DNA of 64,000 nt from Gadus chalcogrammus (GCF_026213295.1 NC_079419.1:25328111-25392110), one strand, 5' to 3'. Positions 13,206 to 25,058 are shown, numbered from the stretch's first letter. Program-made: numbers and translations. The notes: generated from the letters alone by a model not told the origin.

Positions 13206-15300
13206 CAAAGTCAAAGTCAAAGTCAGCTTTATTGTCAACACTTCACATGTACAAGACATGTGAGGGAATCGAGAAAACGTTTTCCCCTATCCCGCGGTGA
13301 ACATATAAAAAGTGCACAGGCACAAACACAAATATACGAGACAACACTAAAAATAGACAAGATAGACAATGACATATAAAATATAGGACTTCTGTATGAA
13401 TAAAATAAGTAAAAAATAATTGTGCAAAGAGGCAGTCAATACTGGCAGCAAAAAGTCATGTAGTAGAGCATTTTTTAAATAGATAAATAAATAATAGCAG
13501 CAATTTCAGTCTGTATGGTGTGTATTTAAACTAGTAATAGTAATAATAGTGCAAAGACAGTTAGTCCACAGTGTAGCAAGGCAGAAAACAGGGGGGGGGG
13601 GTATTTCAGCTTACTGACAGCCCTGTTGATGTGGCTGAGGGGAGAGAGGGGAGAGAATTCAGTTTCCTGACAGCCTGGTGGATGAAGCTGTTTTTGAGTC
13701 TGGTGGTGCGGGCATGCAGGCTCCGATACCTTCTTCCAGAGGGCAGGAGGGTGAACAGACTGTGAGCGGGATGGCTGGCCTCGCTCACAATCCTGGTCGC
13801 TTTGCGGGTGAGGCGAGTGCTGTATGTGTGTTGCATGGAGGGGAGTGGGGCACCGATGATCTTTGCAGCTGTGTTAACCACACGCTGCAGGGCTTTCCTG
13901 CTGTATTCAGCGCAGCTCCCGCCCCACACGGTGATGCAGCTGAACAGGATGCTCTCAATGGTGCCTCGGTAGAATGTGCACATGATTGATGGGGGGGCTC
14001 GTGCTTGCTTCAATTCTCGGAGGAAGTAGAGGCGCTGATGGGCTTTCTTCACCAGTGATGCAGTGTTGGTGGTCCAGGAGAGGTCGTCGCTGATGTACAC
14101 CCCCAGGAATTTTGTGCCACTCACTCGCTCCACTGCCGCACCATCGATGGTCAGTGGTGGGTGCTCAGTGTGGCGTCTCCTGAAGTCAACAACAATCTCC
14201 TTAGTTTTGCTGACATTCAGCAGGAGGTTGTTGTTGCTGCACCACATGGTCAGAAGGTTGACCTCCTTCCTATAGCTGGTCTCATCGTTCTTAGTGATGA
14301 GACACACCAGAGTGGTATCATCCGCAAACTTCACCATGTGATTGGTGCTGTAGGTTGGTGTGCAGTCGTGAGTCAGCAGGGTGAAGAGCAGGGGCAAGAG
14401 CACACAGCCTTGGGGGGCCCCAGTGCTGAGTGTGATGCTGCTCGAGGTGTTATTGCCGACGCGTACTGACTGTGGCCTCTCGCTGAGGAAGTCCAGCACC
14501 CAGTTGCAAAGCGAGGTGCTGAGCCCCAGATGGACCAGTTTACAGATAAGTTGTTGTGGGATGGTGGTGTTGAATGCGGAACTAAAATCTAAGAACAGCA
14601 TTCTGACGTATGAGTCTGTTGTGTCCAGGTGGGTGAGGGCAGGGTGGAGAGCAGAGCAGATCGCATCCTCGGTAGACCGTTTGGCTCGATAAGCAAACTG
14701 GTAGGGGTCTAGGGTGGCTGGGAGGGAGGACTTGATGTGTGACATAACTAGCCGTTCAAAACACTTCATCACGATGGGGGTCAGTGCAACGGGTCGGTAG
14801 TCATTGAAGCAGGATGGAGCAGGTTTCTTTGGCACAGGTATGATGATAGTGGCCTTGAAATGTGACGGAACTACATCTTGCCTCAAAGAAATGTTAAAGA
14901 CATCAGTGAAGACATTCTTTAACTCCTCAGCGCAGTCCTTCAACACCCGGCCTGGAATGTTGTCTGGGCCTGTTGCTTTCCGTGGATTGATAGTGGAGAA
15001 TATCCTCTTCACACTGGCAGCGGACAGGCACAGAGCCTGATCGTGGGGAGGGGGTGGAGTTTTCTTTGGGCTTGTGTTGTCAGTTGCTTTGAACCGTGCA
15101 AAGAAGCTGTTGAGGTTGTTGAGTAGAGAGATGTTGTCATCGCAGATCTGTGGCGCGGGCTTGTAATCCGTGATGGTCCGAATGCCCTTCCACAGGCTCC
15201 GCGTGTCTCTGCTGTCTTCTGTGTCTTCTTCCTGGTACATCGATTTGTCCGTGGCAAGTTCTTCAAAATCGTGTCCATGCACACACTCCTTAGAACAGGA
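13206..15300 (-). mobile_element. L2/Rex-like LINE, 5'-truncated, minus strand
   Basis: Read on the minus strand, the element ends at 13206 in a short repeat tail of CTTTGA units after GACAATAAAGCTGACTTTGA. It carries a long reverse transcriptase frame (13606-15348). The endonuclease part is absent, so the copy is 5'-truncated. The precise 5' junction is not visible. Confidence 0.8.
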
Positions 15301-15348
15301 GTTGCCTAAAAAAGTATTTGCGCGGGACATATACACGCAGTAGCGCAT
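13606..15348 (-). CDS. LINE ORF2 reverse transcriptase (partial)
   Basis: A 580-codon open frame coding for the RT and C-terminal parts of a non-LTR retrotransposon polyprotein. Motifs in order: [17 protein letters not shown] (RT block 1), [32 protein letters not shown] (block with the first Asp), [30 protein letters not shown] (FADD catalytic pair), [31 protein letters not shown]. The C-terminus ([34 protein letters not shown]) matches the short tail fragment at 4728-4931. The first 40 or so codons probably belong to flanking sequence, since homology starts near [18 protein letters not shown]. The frame has no internal stop, so the insertion may be fairly young, but without an endonuclease it cannot move on its own. 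Confidence 0.85.
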   Translation of the reverse strand: MRYCVYMSRANTFLGNSCSKECVHGHDFEELATDKSMYQEEDTEDSRDTRSLWKGIRTITDYKPAPQICDDNISLLNNLNSFFARFKATDNTSPKKTPPPPHDQALCLSAASVKRIFSTINPRKATGPDNIPGRVLKDCAEELKNVFTDVFNISLRQDVVPSHFKATIIIPVPKKPAPSCFNDYRPVALTPIVMKCFERLVMSHIKSSLPATLDPYQFAYRAKRSTEDAICSALHPALTHLDTTDSYVRMLFLDFSSAFNTTIPQQLICKLVHLGLSTSLCNWVLDFLSERPQSVRVGNNTSSSITLSTGAPQGCVLLPLLFTLLTHDCTPTYSTNHMVKFADDTTLVCLITKNDETSYRKEVNLLTMWCSNNNLLLNVSKTKEIVVDFRRRHTEHPPLTIDGAAVERVSGTKFLGVYISDDLSWTTNTASLVKKAHQRLYFLRELKQARAPPSIMCTFYRGTIESILFSCITVWGGSCAEYSRKALQRVVNTAAKIIGAPLPSMQHTYSTRLTRKATRIVSEASHPAHSLFTLLPSGRRYRSLHARTTRLKNSFIHQAVRKLNSLPSLPSATSTGLSVS

Positions 15349-16080
15349 GCACTGTCAACAGTAGTTGAAAGCCGTCAACAGTAGTTACGCACTCCTAAAC
15401 GTTGATATGGGTTTCCCATAAACTTGCCAATACATCTGTAATCGTCAAAATAGTAATCAATGCCATTTCATCACCGTTACTGAAATAAGAACCCGAGTGA
15501 ATAAAGGAGTAAAATACTACTGCTTTGGTAGTTTCCCAAAAACACTACATGAACATTCAACTCTGCCTCGAACACATGTCATTAACATTAACATTTAGCA
15601 GACGCTTGCTCCAGAGCGACTTACATTAAGTACATTTGTCAGAAGAAAGAAACAATATATCGCTGTCAGTACAGTAAGGATGTTCATAAAACCACGTACA
15701 CGTACATAAACCAAGCACTCGGGCTGGGTTATTACATTCGATCTTCAATTGAATTTTCCGATATCGATTAATAAAATCCTGTGATCAATCTTTTAATATA
15801 AGCCTTTTCCCGTGGATGCGGGAGGTGGCCATGTGAGAGACGTGAATCTCTCTGTGGGATAAATGGTGCGGCTTTTGCGTAATACTACTCGTGCGAATAC
15901 TACTTCACGCCTATCAGCGTTCACTCCATCCAGTTTGTATCACGATACAAAGGGGAGAAACTTATTGTTGCAGCTGGCGGACACCCGGAGCTCTATAATA
16001 TCTATATAATATAAAATAATATATAATATCAAGGCCAAAAGTTATGTGCGCCTCTGGATGATAATAAGAATCCTAAACGA
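15301..16080. other. mixed repeat sequence
   Basis: Includes ACATTTAGCAGACGCTTGCT followed by AGAGCGACTTACATTAAG at 15590-15630, a common fish dispersed repeat. An AT-rich stretch lies near 16000. No gene was seen. Confidence 0.45.
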
Positions 16081-16500
16081 CTGTGTAGGCTCCAAAATGC
16101 ATATTTGGTCTGTTTGTTTATTGTTTATTTTGAAAGGTTAATCCCACTGTTTTGGTTCATGTGACTTCCGTTTCATTGACACATGGGTGTGGTTTAATCT
16201 ATATACCGGCGCACTCGGATCGGCGGGGGTAAGAGACAAAGGGGGTTAGTGGCGCTCCTGATTATATTTTCTGTTTACGTCAAACAACCGCCAAACAACC
16301 GTCAGTCATTAACGTTGTCATCGTCATCACTTTATCTTTTATTTATATGTTTTCATTACCCTCTAGATGTTTTCCATTCATCAGTTGTCATTCGGTCTTC
16401 CAATAAATTCTCAAACTATATTCATCACCGGACTTGGATTCATTGAACGACGCGTAACTGCCTGGAGCCCATCTAAGCCTCTTAGCGGCCTTTACAGGAA
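16080..16500 (+). repeat. putative LTR / 5' region of the retroelement carrying the gag fragment
   Basis: Inferred from order: CTATATACCGG (TATA-like) at about 16199, CAATAAATTCTC (polyadenylation-like) at about 16399, then an untranslated leader up to the gag ATG at 16918. No second LTR is present in the window, so LTR limits and type are not proven. Confidence 0.35.
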
Positions 16501-16917
16501 AACCGTCGCTACATTTAGTAAACAGAAATCCATCCATAAACACCACGCCATGGATGGGATCAGAGACACACAATTGCCTGCAGCAGCGGTGTAACGCGAG
16601 AGTGACAGCAGCTCATCACAGCCATCAAAAACGGTATGTTTGTTGATCCTTCTGTGTATTTGTATGACGTTGAACACAGTTTGGAAAGGCTGCCGTTTTG
16701 TCCATTGGGGACTGTTTGTTTTGGCTTGTGTTGCGCGTGCTTGGTTGGTCGTGATCGGAAATTGTTTGGGCTGATTTGACCGCGTGGTGAGCAGGGGCCG
16801 CCATTTGCTGTGCTGTTGTGTTGAAAATCGCATTGTGGCTGAATCAATGTCCTTGCGGATTGCATTGTGTCGGTTGCTCTGTGCTTTGGTGAATTGTGCA
16901 CGTTGAAAGTTCACATA

Positions 16918-17271
16918 ATGAGTGACGCAAATGAAATGGAAAATACGGAGAACGGTCAAGCTTACAGCCAAAGCGCTGGCTTGCAAAATGGAAACTCTTC
17001 AAAAGCAACGTCAATCTAATGTGACAAAAATGAAAAGCTCTCACGTGAAACTAAAGGGCTCATGAAAAATTATGAAAATGCAAAGAAAGTGCAATTCAAA
17101 CTGAATGAACTCAAACAACTGTGTGAAAATGCAAATGCAGCACATGAGTCAGTGATTGTTTTACTTCCCAAAGAGGAAAAGGTAACACGAAATGAGTGGT
17201 TTGGACGCATAACAAAACACAACACAAACTTCACTGATGATGTAAAAACATGGCTCTCTGAGGCTACGTTT
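16918..17271 (+). pseudogene. LTR-retroelement gag, N-terminal fragment
   Basis: Starts at the ATG at 16918 and runs in one frame to the Harbinger insertion near 17270, with a single in-frame TAA 34 codons in. It is followed by a Lys/Glu-rich helical segment (KNYENAKKVQFKLNELKQLC) and EWFGRITKHNTNFTDDVKTW. The architecture resembles the N-terminal half of BEL/Pao-like gag proteins of fish, by recall of the family and not by search. The frame resumes on the far side of the Harbinger at 21535 and again beyond a MITE at 22828, so all three pieces were one gene. The stop codon and insertions make it a relic. Confidence 0.55.
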
Positions 17272-17480
17272 ACACGATGACGGTCTGAACAGAAGACGCA
17301 AAAGTGGCGATGCGTCTTCACTTTTTATTCCGCGTTTAGACGAGCGTTTTCGGGAGGAAATCTGCGTGCATACGGTGACGCAAAAGTGTGTGGAATTCGA
17401 TTTGGTATGCATGCCAGGCGGCTGAGCGCATGCGTAGAACCTTACTTCTTCTCTTACCTATACGCCGCGACAAACAAATC

Positions 17481-19703
17481 ATGGCTACCGCCGGTAACAA
17501 GAAAAATTTCGTCTGGTCAGACGAAGAAGTGGAATTATTGCTTCAGGTTACACAGGACTACAAAGCAACGAAGACACAACAAGGTGTGGACTGGGAGTCC
17601 TGCCAGACCAAATACACAGATATATGGACCGCATTCATAGAGCAGTATCCTACTCCCCCAGACGGCCAACCGAGAGTACCTTCATATCCACATGCAACTG
17701 ATGAGATCAATAAACCCCAAATTGCATCTAAACTTAAAGCCGTTAGGATGAAATATAGAGGGGCCGTGGATACGCAACGCAAGAGTGGCCATGGGCGAGT
17801 TATCACACTATTTTTTGATTTGTGTAACGACATATGGGGTGGGTCGCCAGCAACCACCTCTTTGGCGAGTGGTATTGAGACTGCCGAGGTGAACGGCGAC
17901 ACTGTGGACTCTTGCAGTGAATCGAGCATATCTGAGCAAACTGAAGAAAGTGTCAGCCCCCAGACCTCGAGTATCCAGACCCCACTCCAGAGACGAAGAG
18001 GCCTACTTCAGGTATGTTTTTTTTGGCTTGTTAGACCCATAGACTGTCTATGGTTAGACCTAAGACCCGTGGAGTACACTTAAATACTGTAATCAACTTT
18101 CTGTATCTTTACTTTGTTCCTTTTGGGGGAAAAATTCCTTGTCAAAATTCAAGGTTACTTGACATCAAACATGAAAGAGCATGTATTTGTTTTAATAAGA
18201 ACGGTTTTAGAGAATGGTGTTGGGATGGGCGTGAGGAATCGATTACTCGAGTAGGCCTACTGCTCGTTGCAAATGAACTCGGTTGGTGGACAGGCAAACT
18301 CGAGTTTGCATATACACACACAAACAAAGTTTTCTGAAACAAATGTATCAATTTTCTGTGCTGCGCCACTAACGCATGCCGTGGGCACAAAGCAAATGAA
18401 ATGTATCATTTCTGTGTGGCGCGTGCCTTGCCGGCACGCCAGAATTCAAAAAGTTAAGAGATGGCGGTTAAAGCAAAGCGCAGCGAAGAATTGAAATACT
18501 TTAAATAAATAGGAGATCATAAGGTGAAATATAAAATCTGCCAAGCGAAATCGAGCTACCAGAGTAGCCTACTATAAGTACTATGCGGCAACATATGCTC
18601 CTGAAACACAACGGTGAGTTCGGGAAAGCAGACCCGCAGCAACCAAGTGTGTCGGCTATTTCACCGCCGCAAGACGCGCTTGTAATCCCGGCCGTGTAGA
18701 GAAGGTCACAACGCTGAGTATTTCCATAGTCCATTTGCTGCCGTTTTATTTGCCGCTTTAAATTATTTTTTAATGGTTAGGCTACTTGTTTTTGTTTTTT
18801 TTAAACCGTTACAGGTGTTTTGAAACATTGCAACGTTACATTCTAAACATTGATTCGATTGATCCTCAAGGAATTCCGTCGATCACTCGAGTTTGGAATT
18901 TACTACTCATGCCCATCCCTTATATCCACGACTACTGTACCTTGTTGAGTTTTTTGCAAAACACTACCTTACATGTGAAGGCAATTAGGCCTGCTTTTCT
19001 ACTTCCATAAGTGGAAATAGAAGTAGGACTTTTTACTTTTAGGAGTATTTAACCATGTGTATTTCTACTTTCACTGTCAATACCAACACTGTCATCAGCT
19101 AATGAATGTTACTTTCTCTCTGCTTTTTACAAGGCAAGGCTCGATGGCCATAGAGGCGAAAGGCTCCAGAAAAGACTTCGTGTGGATCCAGTGCAGACCG
19201 ACCTCGACATGAAGAGGAAGATTGTCGATATAATGGAGAAGGCTGAGAGAAGCAACAGTGAGAGGCTGGACACAATTGCAGAGGCTCATGTTAGAATGAG
19301 CAACAGTTTTGATGTCCTTGTTAGACACTTGTGTCAACCTCAACCAAACCGTGCCCCACCTATGCAGTACTACACAGCCCCAGCACATTCATACACACCA
19401 CCACCCATGGCCCCAGCACATTCATACACACCACCACCCATGGCCCCAGCACATTCATACACACCACCACCCATGGGCTCCGCACATTCATACACACCAC
19501 CACCCATGGGCTCCGCACATTCATACACTATGGGCTCCGCACATTCACACACTATGGGCTCCGCACATTCACACACTACACCACCCATGGGCTCTGCACA
19601 TTCACACACAGCTCAGCAGATGGGCCCTGCACCTCAATCCTGCTACAGACAATTACTGGAGGGACATTCCGATGAGGAAGACCATGATCATTTGTCTTGG
19701 TAG
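17481..19703 (+). CDS. Harbinger Myb/SANT-like DNA-binding partner protein (2 exons)
   Basis: Exons 17481-18011 and 19134-19703, joined in phase 0 (CAG then GTATGT donor; ACAAG acceptor), giving 366 residues. It starts at MATAGNKKNFVWSDEEVELL, a trihelix/SANT-like DNA-binding domain of about 90 residues (VDWESCQTKYTDIWTAF, KLKAVRMKYRGAVDTQRKSG). In Harbinger elements this second protein binds the ends and imports the transposase into the nucleus. The second exon has a basic linker (KRLRVDPVQTDLDMKRK), a short coiled coil and then about eight repeats of an 11-residue unit APAHSYTPPPM, decaying to GSAHSHT. The frame is intact. Upstream start choices would include sequence outside the conserved domain. 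Confidence 0.78.
18220..18922. mobile_element. hAT-type MITE in the intron of the Myb/SANT gene
   Basis: The left end is TTGGGATGGGCGTGAGGAAT and the right end, in reverse complement, AAGGGATGGGCATGAGTAGT. Both continue into ACTCGAG motifs. The ends resemble those of the MITE at 2206-2881 (TAGGGATGGGCAT). I could not find a clean 8-bp target duplication. Confidence 0.65.
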
Positions 19704-20318
19704 TAAAAAACTGAGTTTGACACAATTTGTTTACACTTTGTTGCACTGTTTTTGTTCAGTACCTGCCTAGTTTTACTGTTTTAAGCACTTTAAGTTCATT
19801 CTTTCTCACCACCAGGCAGAGGCCCACTTGTGGGCTACACAGTGATATGGTATAAGTATGATACATTTTAAATAAGTTTACAAAAGCATTTAATGTTTAC
19901 ATTATCATTTAGATGCATAACCTTTGTTAACCATATATTAGTTTAATTTAATTTGTATATTTATCTGTTCTGTAAGTATGTTTTTGTCCTGAAGTAAAAA
20001 GAATATTTGAGACTGTTTGGTTAAAATGGCACTTTATTATTCATTGCCTTGTTTGGTTTTTGATTTGACTATTGCAATAAAAATCAAAGTAAATGACAAG
20101 TTTGCAGTCTGAACAAGTTGATGTTGCAACACACCTGAGCTTAAACATTTTGATCATGAGGATCAACTCCAAATTAACATATAAGGGAACATAGTGCTTG
20201 TTCGTTTAACTGAAAGTCCTAATGTAAATAATGCTATGCTGTATTTTAATATAAAGTAGGTATACTGATCTATACAATGTAAGTGCAACGTACACTGCAC
20301 AGTCTAGTTCAAATGCCA
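19704..20318. other. intergenic spacer between convergent Harbinger genes
   Basis: An AT-rich 3' flank of both genes with AATAAA-type signals near 20077. No further gene. Confidence 0.5.
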
Positions 20319-21538
20319 TTAGGGGTCAAGATATTTGGTGAGGATTCTCCTCACTCTCTTTCCTCTCAACTCATTACAGTCAGTCAGATAGGTGTTTGTC
20401 TGGGTGGGAGGCTGCAGATCCCTGTCATACTGTATGGCCTCCTGCTCAACACGGGGATCTACAGTGTCGTTCCAGGCCTCACAGTAATTGTGGAGGACGA
20501 AGCAAGCGTAGATGACACTTGGCAGGTCGGCGAGATTTATGTCCATGGGCCGTCTCAGGGCTGAAAACCTGCCCTTGAGCCGACCAAATGAACATTCAAT
20601 GACCATACGGGCCCTACACAAACAAAGTCCAAAGTACTGCTCTGATGGGGTAGAGCCGCCACCAGAATATTCTTTCATGAGGTAGGGGAGAAGGGGGTAG
20701 GCAGGGGCTCCTAAGAGAAAGACAGGTATGGGCTCCTCTTCATCCACTATATGCTTTTCCAGTGAAGGTATCTTCCCAGTCTTCAAGTAGGTGTTCACCT
20801 TGGAATTGGCAAAGACACGTGCATCATGGACACTTCCAGGCCATTGTATGGCCACATCCATGAATCTGTGAGGCAAACCAATAGCATATTTTAAATGTGT
20901 ACAAATACAGAGTGCTTTACTTGTATACAATAACAATATAGTGAAACCTATATGGGCTATAGAAAAAGCAGAAAACCTTTAGCCTACCTATATTTGTGGT
21001 CGCAGACCGCTTGGACATTCAGGGAATACCTGCTCTTCCTGTTAATGTAGTCCATGGCATTGACGGCTGGCTGTTTAATTTCGATACGAGTCCCATCTAC
21101 TGCCCCCAAACATTGGGGCAATCCATGGTCCTTCTGGAATCCGGAAACGAGCTTCTCTACTTCGGGCACAGTATATGGCAACCGGAGGTACTTTGGACCA
21201 AGGTAGTCAGTTATGGCCTTGCAAGTTTGTCGGATGAGAATTGACACAGTTGATCGGGATAAACCGAAAGCGTTGGCAGTTTTCCTTAGGCGCCCCTCGT
21301 CGCTCAAATAATATAATGTGCAAACTACCTTCTTCAAGACTCCGACAGGTGCCCTCATGTTGGTGGTTTCACCCTCTATGTAAGGTCGAAGTTCTTCACT
21401 TAAAGCGATAAGAGCATCTTTGGACATGCGGAAGTTGAGGAGAGTTGAAGAGGAGGCACCTGTTGCATTAACGGAAGATATACCACACTGATGTTCCACC
21501 TGCGATTCCTTCCCAAAGTCACAAATCACATTAATCAT
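20319..21538 (-). CDS. Harbinger DDE transposase (HARBI1-like, 2 exons)
   Basis: Exons 21538-20988 and 20865-20319 on the minus strand. The donor is GTAGGC after TATAG and the acceptor is CACAG, joining as AG|A (Arg). The product has about 365 residues, the usual size for this family. Visible motifs: [20 protein letters not shown] (helix-turn-helix), [15 protein letters not shown] (first catalytic Asp), [11 protein letters not shown] (second Asp), [16 protein letters not shown] (catalytic Glu) and CFVLHNYCE. All three catalytic acids are present and there is no stop. I chose the ATG at 21538 because sequence beyond about 21535 belongs to the interrupted gag frame. An in-frame ATG at 21568 exists. 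It is probably capable of catalysis, but without a right terminus the element itself may be immobile. Confidence 0.85.
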
Positions 21539-21745
21539 GCTCAAGATTTTCCACCACCTCATCTGCATGCATCAAGGCTGAGGCTGAAATGGCTGCTCCT
21601 ATTGTAAAACAACAAATGCTAAAAGATAAACATGCCATAGAAGCACAAGAGGAGCAGCTAAGGAATAAAAAAGAGCAACTGGAGATGGATGGAAACCTTG
21701 CTGCTACAATGGCAAAAATTAAGATTCTTGGAGCTTCAAGTAGAT
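21535..21745 (+). pseudogene. LTR-retroelement gag, middle fragment
   Basis: The frame from 21535 reads through STTSSACIKAEAEMAAPIV and continues with a charged coiled coil (EAQEEQLRNKKEQLEMDGNL). It ends at the MITE insertion after ILGASSRS. Its left neighbour in the same protein is 16918-17271 and its right neighbour starts at 22828. The Ser-rich stretch followed by a Glu/Gln/Lys coiled coil is what I recall from fish BEL/Pao gag. Confidence 0.55.
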
Positions 21746-21748
21746 CTG

Positions 21749-22824
21749 GGGCCCCATCTTGCATCCGGCACAAGTGACTTAGTCACTGGCGCATGTGTCG
21801 TTGCTAGTTTACAACTGGCGCAGAGCGTTCTTTTCCCACCACCGCCACTCGCCGGTAAATTAGGGAATGATCTTGCGCCCCAAGGGGCGGTTCGGCGAAA
21901 GGAGGAGGCGTGTTCTGGCGCAAACGATATTTTGCCGTTTCTGAATACAACTGCGCCATAGACCAGGAAATACCTGGTTTAAAGTCAGTGGCGCGTTGTT
22001 CAGATGCTATTTTAAGCATACATGCGCATGCGATGCATAGGGATTGCTTGTGCACCTCGCGCATACACTTTGCTTCTCTCATCTACCTAGCCGCACATTC
22101 TTGGTAAATTATTTGGGAAAGAACAGCTGATGCAGCGGTAATAAGTTGATGAGTATTTGATCGTGAAAAACATTGTTTAACCACGAGTGAGTGTTAAAAA
22201 GAATGAATGAATGTGGGCGCGCGTGTGTGCTCTGTTTAAACACGTAACGCATAATACAATCAATGGCAATGTCCATTACCGCGGGGACACATGCATATTA
22301 GGATAGCATACAATACTGATAAGAAACAATGTTTATAATGTATTGCGTATATCATTAAATAGAACCACAGTTACCGCATATCATATGTTATATCATATAC
22401 GTTTTCTTTGCCGAAATTTATTTGAGGACTCAGTATTTCTGAAGTTGTGGAAGAAAACCCCTTATTCCATGTGTGAATTAGGACATATTATTTGGCAATA
22501 AACTGAGCCATTTGCAGTTTGAAATTCATGTGCATCTGTCTCATCGGAAACTGCAGACGCGCTGTCAAAATATCAACTCGTCCGATTCAAATGCGCTCAT
22601 GGCTCTTAAAGGGGATGGGAGCTGGCACTCTCATTGGTTTGTTGGACGTTACGCCCAAACCACACCTACGGGTAATTAGGCTGCTTCAGACCAACCCTTT
22701 TGACACTTGCGCCGCAAGTGTCATTTATCCGCCTGTAAAATAGCGATAGCGCCGTAGAACCGCCCACAAACCTACTTGCGCTTTGCGCTTCCCACTTGCG
22801 TTTCAGACCGTTAAAATAGGGCCC
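21749..22824. mobile_element. Harbinger-type MITE with CTG target duplication, 1,076 bp
   Basis: The left end is GGGCCCCATCTTGCATCCGG and the right end, in reverse complement, GGGCCCTATTTTAACGGTCT. CTG lies at 21746-21748 and 22825-22827. A 3-bp CWG duplication and GGGCCC ends are typical of non-autonomous Harbinger elements in fish. The interior has many GCGC/GCGCAAG motifs. The insertion lies within the gag frame. Confidence 0.82.
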
Positions 22825-23154
22825 CTGGTGTGCGTAGCCACAGATCAAGAGTGTCAGATGGTATGAACTTGTGTATTGAGAAAAAACTTGAAAAGTAAAC
22901 ACAAATGACAGCCACTGTTGACGGAGACATTACTCAAACCCAATCTCTCCGCCGCGACGCAAGTGTCATTTATCCGCCTGTAAAATAGCGATAGCGCCGT
23001 AGAACCGCCCACAAACCTACTTGCGCTTTGCGCTTCCCACTTGCGTTTCAGACCGTTAAAATAGGGCCCCTGGTGTGCGTAGCCACAGATCAAGAGTGTC
23101 AGATGGTATGAACTTGTGTATTGAGAAAAAACTTGAAAAGTAAACACAAATGTA
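22714..23154. repeat. tandem duplication, 245-bp period
   Basis: GCAAGTGTCATTTATCCGCC begins at 22714 and again at 22959. Both copies run about 195 bp through the MITE right end into gag sequence (GTGTGCGTAGCCACAGATCA) and end at AAGTAAACACAAATG. The junction carries a GCCGC microhomology. Confidence 0.9.
22828..22958 (+). pseudogene. LTR-retroelement gag, third fragment
   Basis: Joined across the MITE with one CTG removed, the frame continues GVRSHRSRVSDGMNL, meets a TAA after EKKLEK, and goes on as TATVDGDITQTQSL. It is the downstream continuation of 21535-21745. It is lost beyond the duplication. Confidence 0.5.
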
Positions 23155-24407
23155 AGCTTGCTGGTAGTTCTACCAGGAGGACTCAAATCACGCGCGGCTG
23201 GCCGCCAATCACCAATCACCAATCACCTGCCTACACCTGCTCTATAAAGAGTAGTCTAACATATGTCTTTGCTGCTCAGGTCTTCGTTCGACGCATACTG
23301 CTGCTTTACTGTGCTTCTGATTATCTCGTCGCTTAGTTGCTACGTCGGTTAATACACACCAAGAGGTTATAACTTCGGATTCGTGCTGGTCGGCCTACTA
23401 CCTCTGGTCCCGGCAAGCGAGCGCAGAAAGCCGTTCTTTTCGGTCCCCGGTATCCTCAACAACACCACCAACAAGTTCCCAACACGGACATCCGCCTGGT
23501 TCTACAAACCCTCGCCGAGTTGGTGCAAAGCATTGGCGCCAGGATGGACGCCGTCGAAACGCCATGCGGAACTCCCGGAAGGGTCCAGGCCCCCAACCCG
23601 CTGTCGTCGGTCGCCACGGCGCCTTTCTACTTCCAGCAACCATCAGGCTCGGCTTCCTCCGCCTTCACAGGCTACGCACCTGGCACGTGCCCTGCTACCA
23701 TGGCTACTGCAGTCCCCGCGTTAGCCCCCGCAGCGTATTTTCTCTCACAGCTCTACAGTCCAGCTTCAGGTTGCGGCTCCCTCGGTTGGGTTAGGGGGTT
23801 TATTCCAAGGGCAATGGTTTGCTGAGGGATGGCCAGTCGAAGCTGGTACGTTCGCCCTCGGGTCAGAGTCGTCTGCGCTGTTCGAGCTTTACGCTATCGT
23901 AGCAGCTAGCGTTCTGTGGGGAAAAGCATGGCGGCGTTAACGTATAACCATGTTTTGCGATAACAAAGCAGCGTCAAAACGGCTGGGAAGGTGGTCTTCC
24001 ACAGCATACGGATTTTACATCCGGTTGATTTCGTTGAGTTCGTTGCACACGTCGGTGTGGTACAACACAGAACTCTACGTTCGCAATCAAAGGTTCATAA
24101 TTATCTTTATACCGTGCACTGTTCGGTTAACTCCTTGTGTCTGAGGTTTTTCCCTTCACTTTAACATGAATGAAGTTGATGGGTTTTAGGCACTGTGGTA
24201 ACTGATTATTATTAAAAGGTTTTTATTGACGAAGGGCCTTTTAGATTGGTTCAGCTGCTGCTCACTAACTCTCACGTTCCTCTGCTCGCAATGCGATTCA
24301 CATATCGTTCAATTTATTCAAAAGATCCAAAGACAAAGAACGGGTACATTATGGTATCATTTTATATTATTATGTATAGTCTTATTGTTAATAGTTTCAG
24401 TCGCGTT

Positions 24408-25058
24408 GGTATTTAATTTTTCATTTGCTCGTTTAGCTACGTATGACAGTTAACAATGTTGGTGTAGGCCTATTACAATTATTTACGCGTGTAGGCCACT
24501 CCAACTCACTCGATATCTCAAAAAGATTAGTGTGCTCTCTCAGAGCTGGGAGATTTCATCCTTATTTTAACATATTACTCGAGACGGTGTTTTCTCACAG
24601 TTCTACGGGTTCATGCGTTCCCGGGTTCATGCGTTCATGCGTACACGTCTCTTACTCAGACTTTTTCCCCTACACGGGGTATTTAATTTTTCATTTGCTT
24701 GTTTAGCCATGTATGTCAGTTAACAATTTTGGTGTATTACAATTATTTATGTGTGTTGGCCACTCCAACTCACTCGATATTTTGAATAGATTAGTGTGCT
24801 CTTTCTGGGAGTTTTCATCCTTATTTTAACATATTACTCGAGTCAGTGTTTCTCACAGCGTTCTACGGGTTCATGTGTTCTACGGGTTCATGTGTTCTAC
24901 GGGTTCATGTGTTCTACGGGTTCATGTGCTCTACGGGTTCATGCGTTCTACGGGTTCATGCGTTTTACGGGTTTATGCGTTCTCGGGTTTATGCGTTCTT
25001 GGGTTTATGCGCAAATGCGTACACGTCTCCTACTCAGACTTTTTCCCCTACACGGGGC
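24408..25058. repeat. tandem duplication of about 270-380 bp in the DIRS-like element
   Basis: Two successive copies start with GGTATTTAATTTTTCATTTG and end with CAGACTTTTTCCCCTACACG at about 24408-24680 and 24681-25058. The second is longer because of the 17-bp minisatellite at 24860. Confidence 0.85.
24860..25010. repeat. 17-bp minisatellite, nine units
   Basis: The unit GTTCTACGGGTTCATGT is repeated seven times at 17 bp and then twice at 16 bp, with growing divergence to the right (GTTCTTGGGTTTATGC). The other duplication copy at 24601 has only two to three units. Confidence 0.92.

Larger units (their letters stand above)
17270..21534. mobile_element. Harbinger transposon A, inserted in the gag frame
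   Basis: It carries the two genes of a PIF/Harbinger element in convergent orientation: a Myb/SANT-like partner on plus (17481-19703) and a DDE transposase on minus (20319-21538). The left end is about GGCTACGTTTACACGATGAC at 17267. I see no matching inverted copy at the right end, so the right terminus is probably lost and its limit is set by where gag homology resumes. A hAT-type MITE lies in the intron of the partner gene. Confidence 0.7.

Noticed and set aside
19309..19770. His-rich overlapping frames (HIHTHHHPW repeats)
   Set aside because: Other-frame reading of the 33-bp minisatellite in the Harbinger partner gene.
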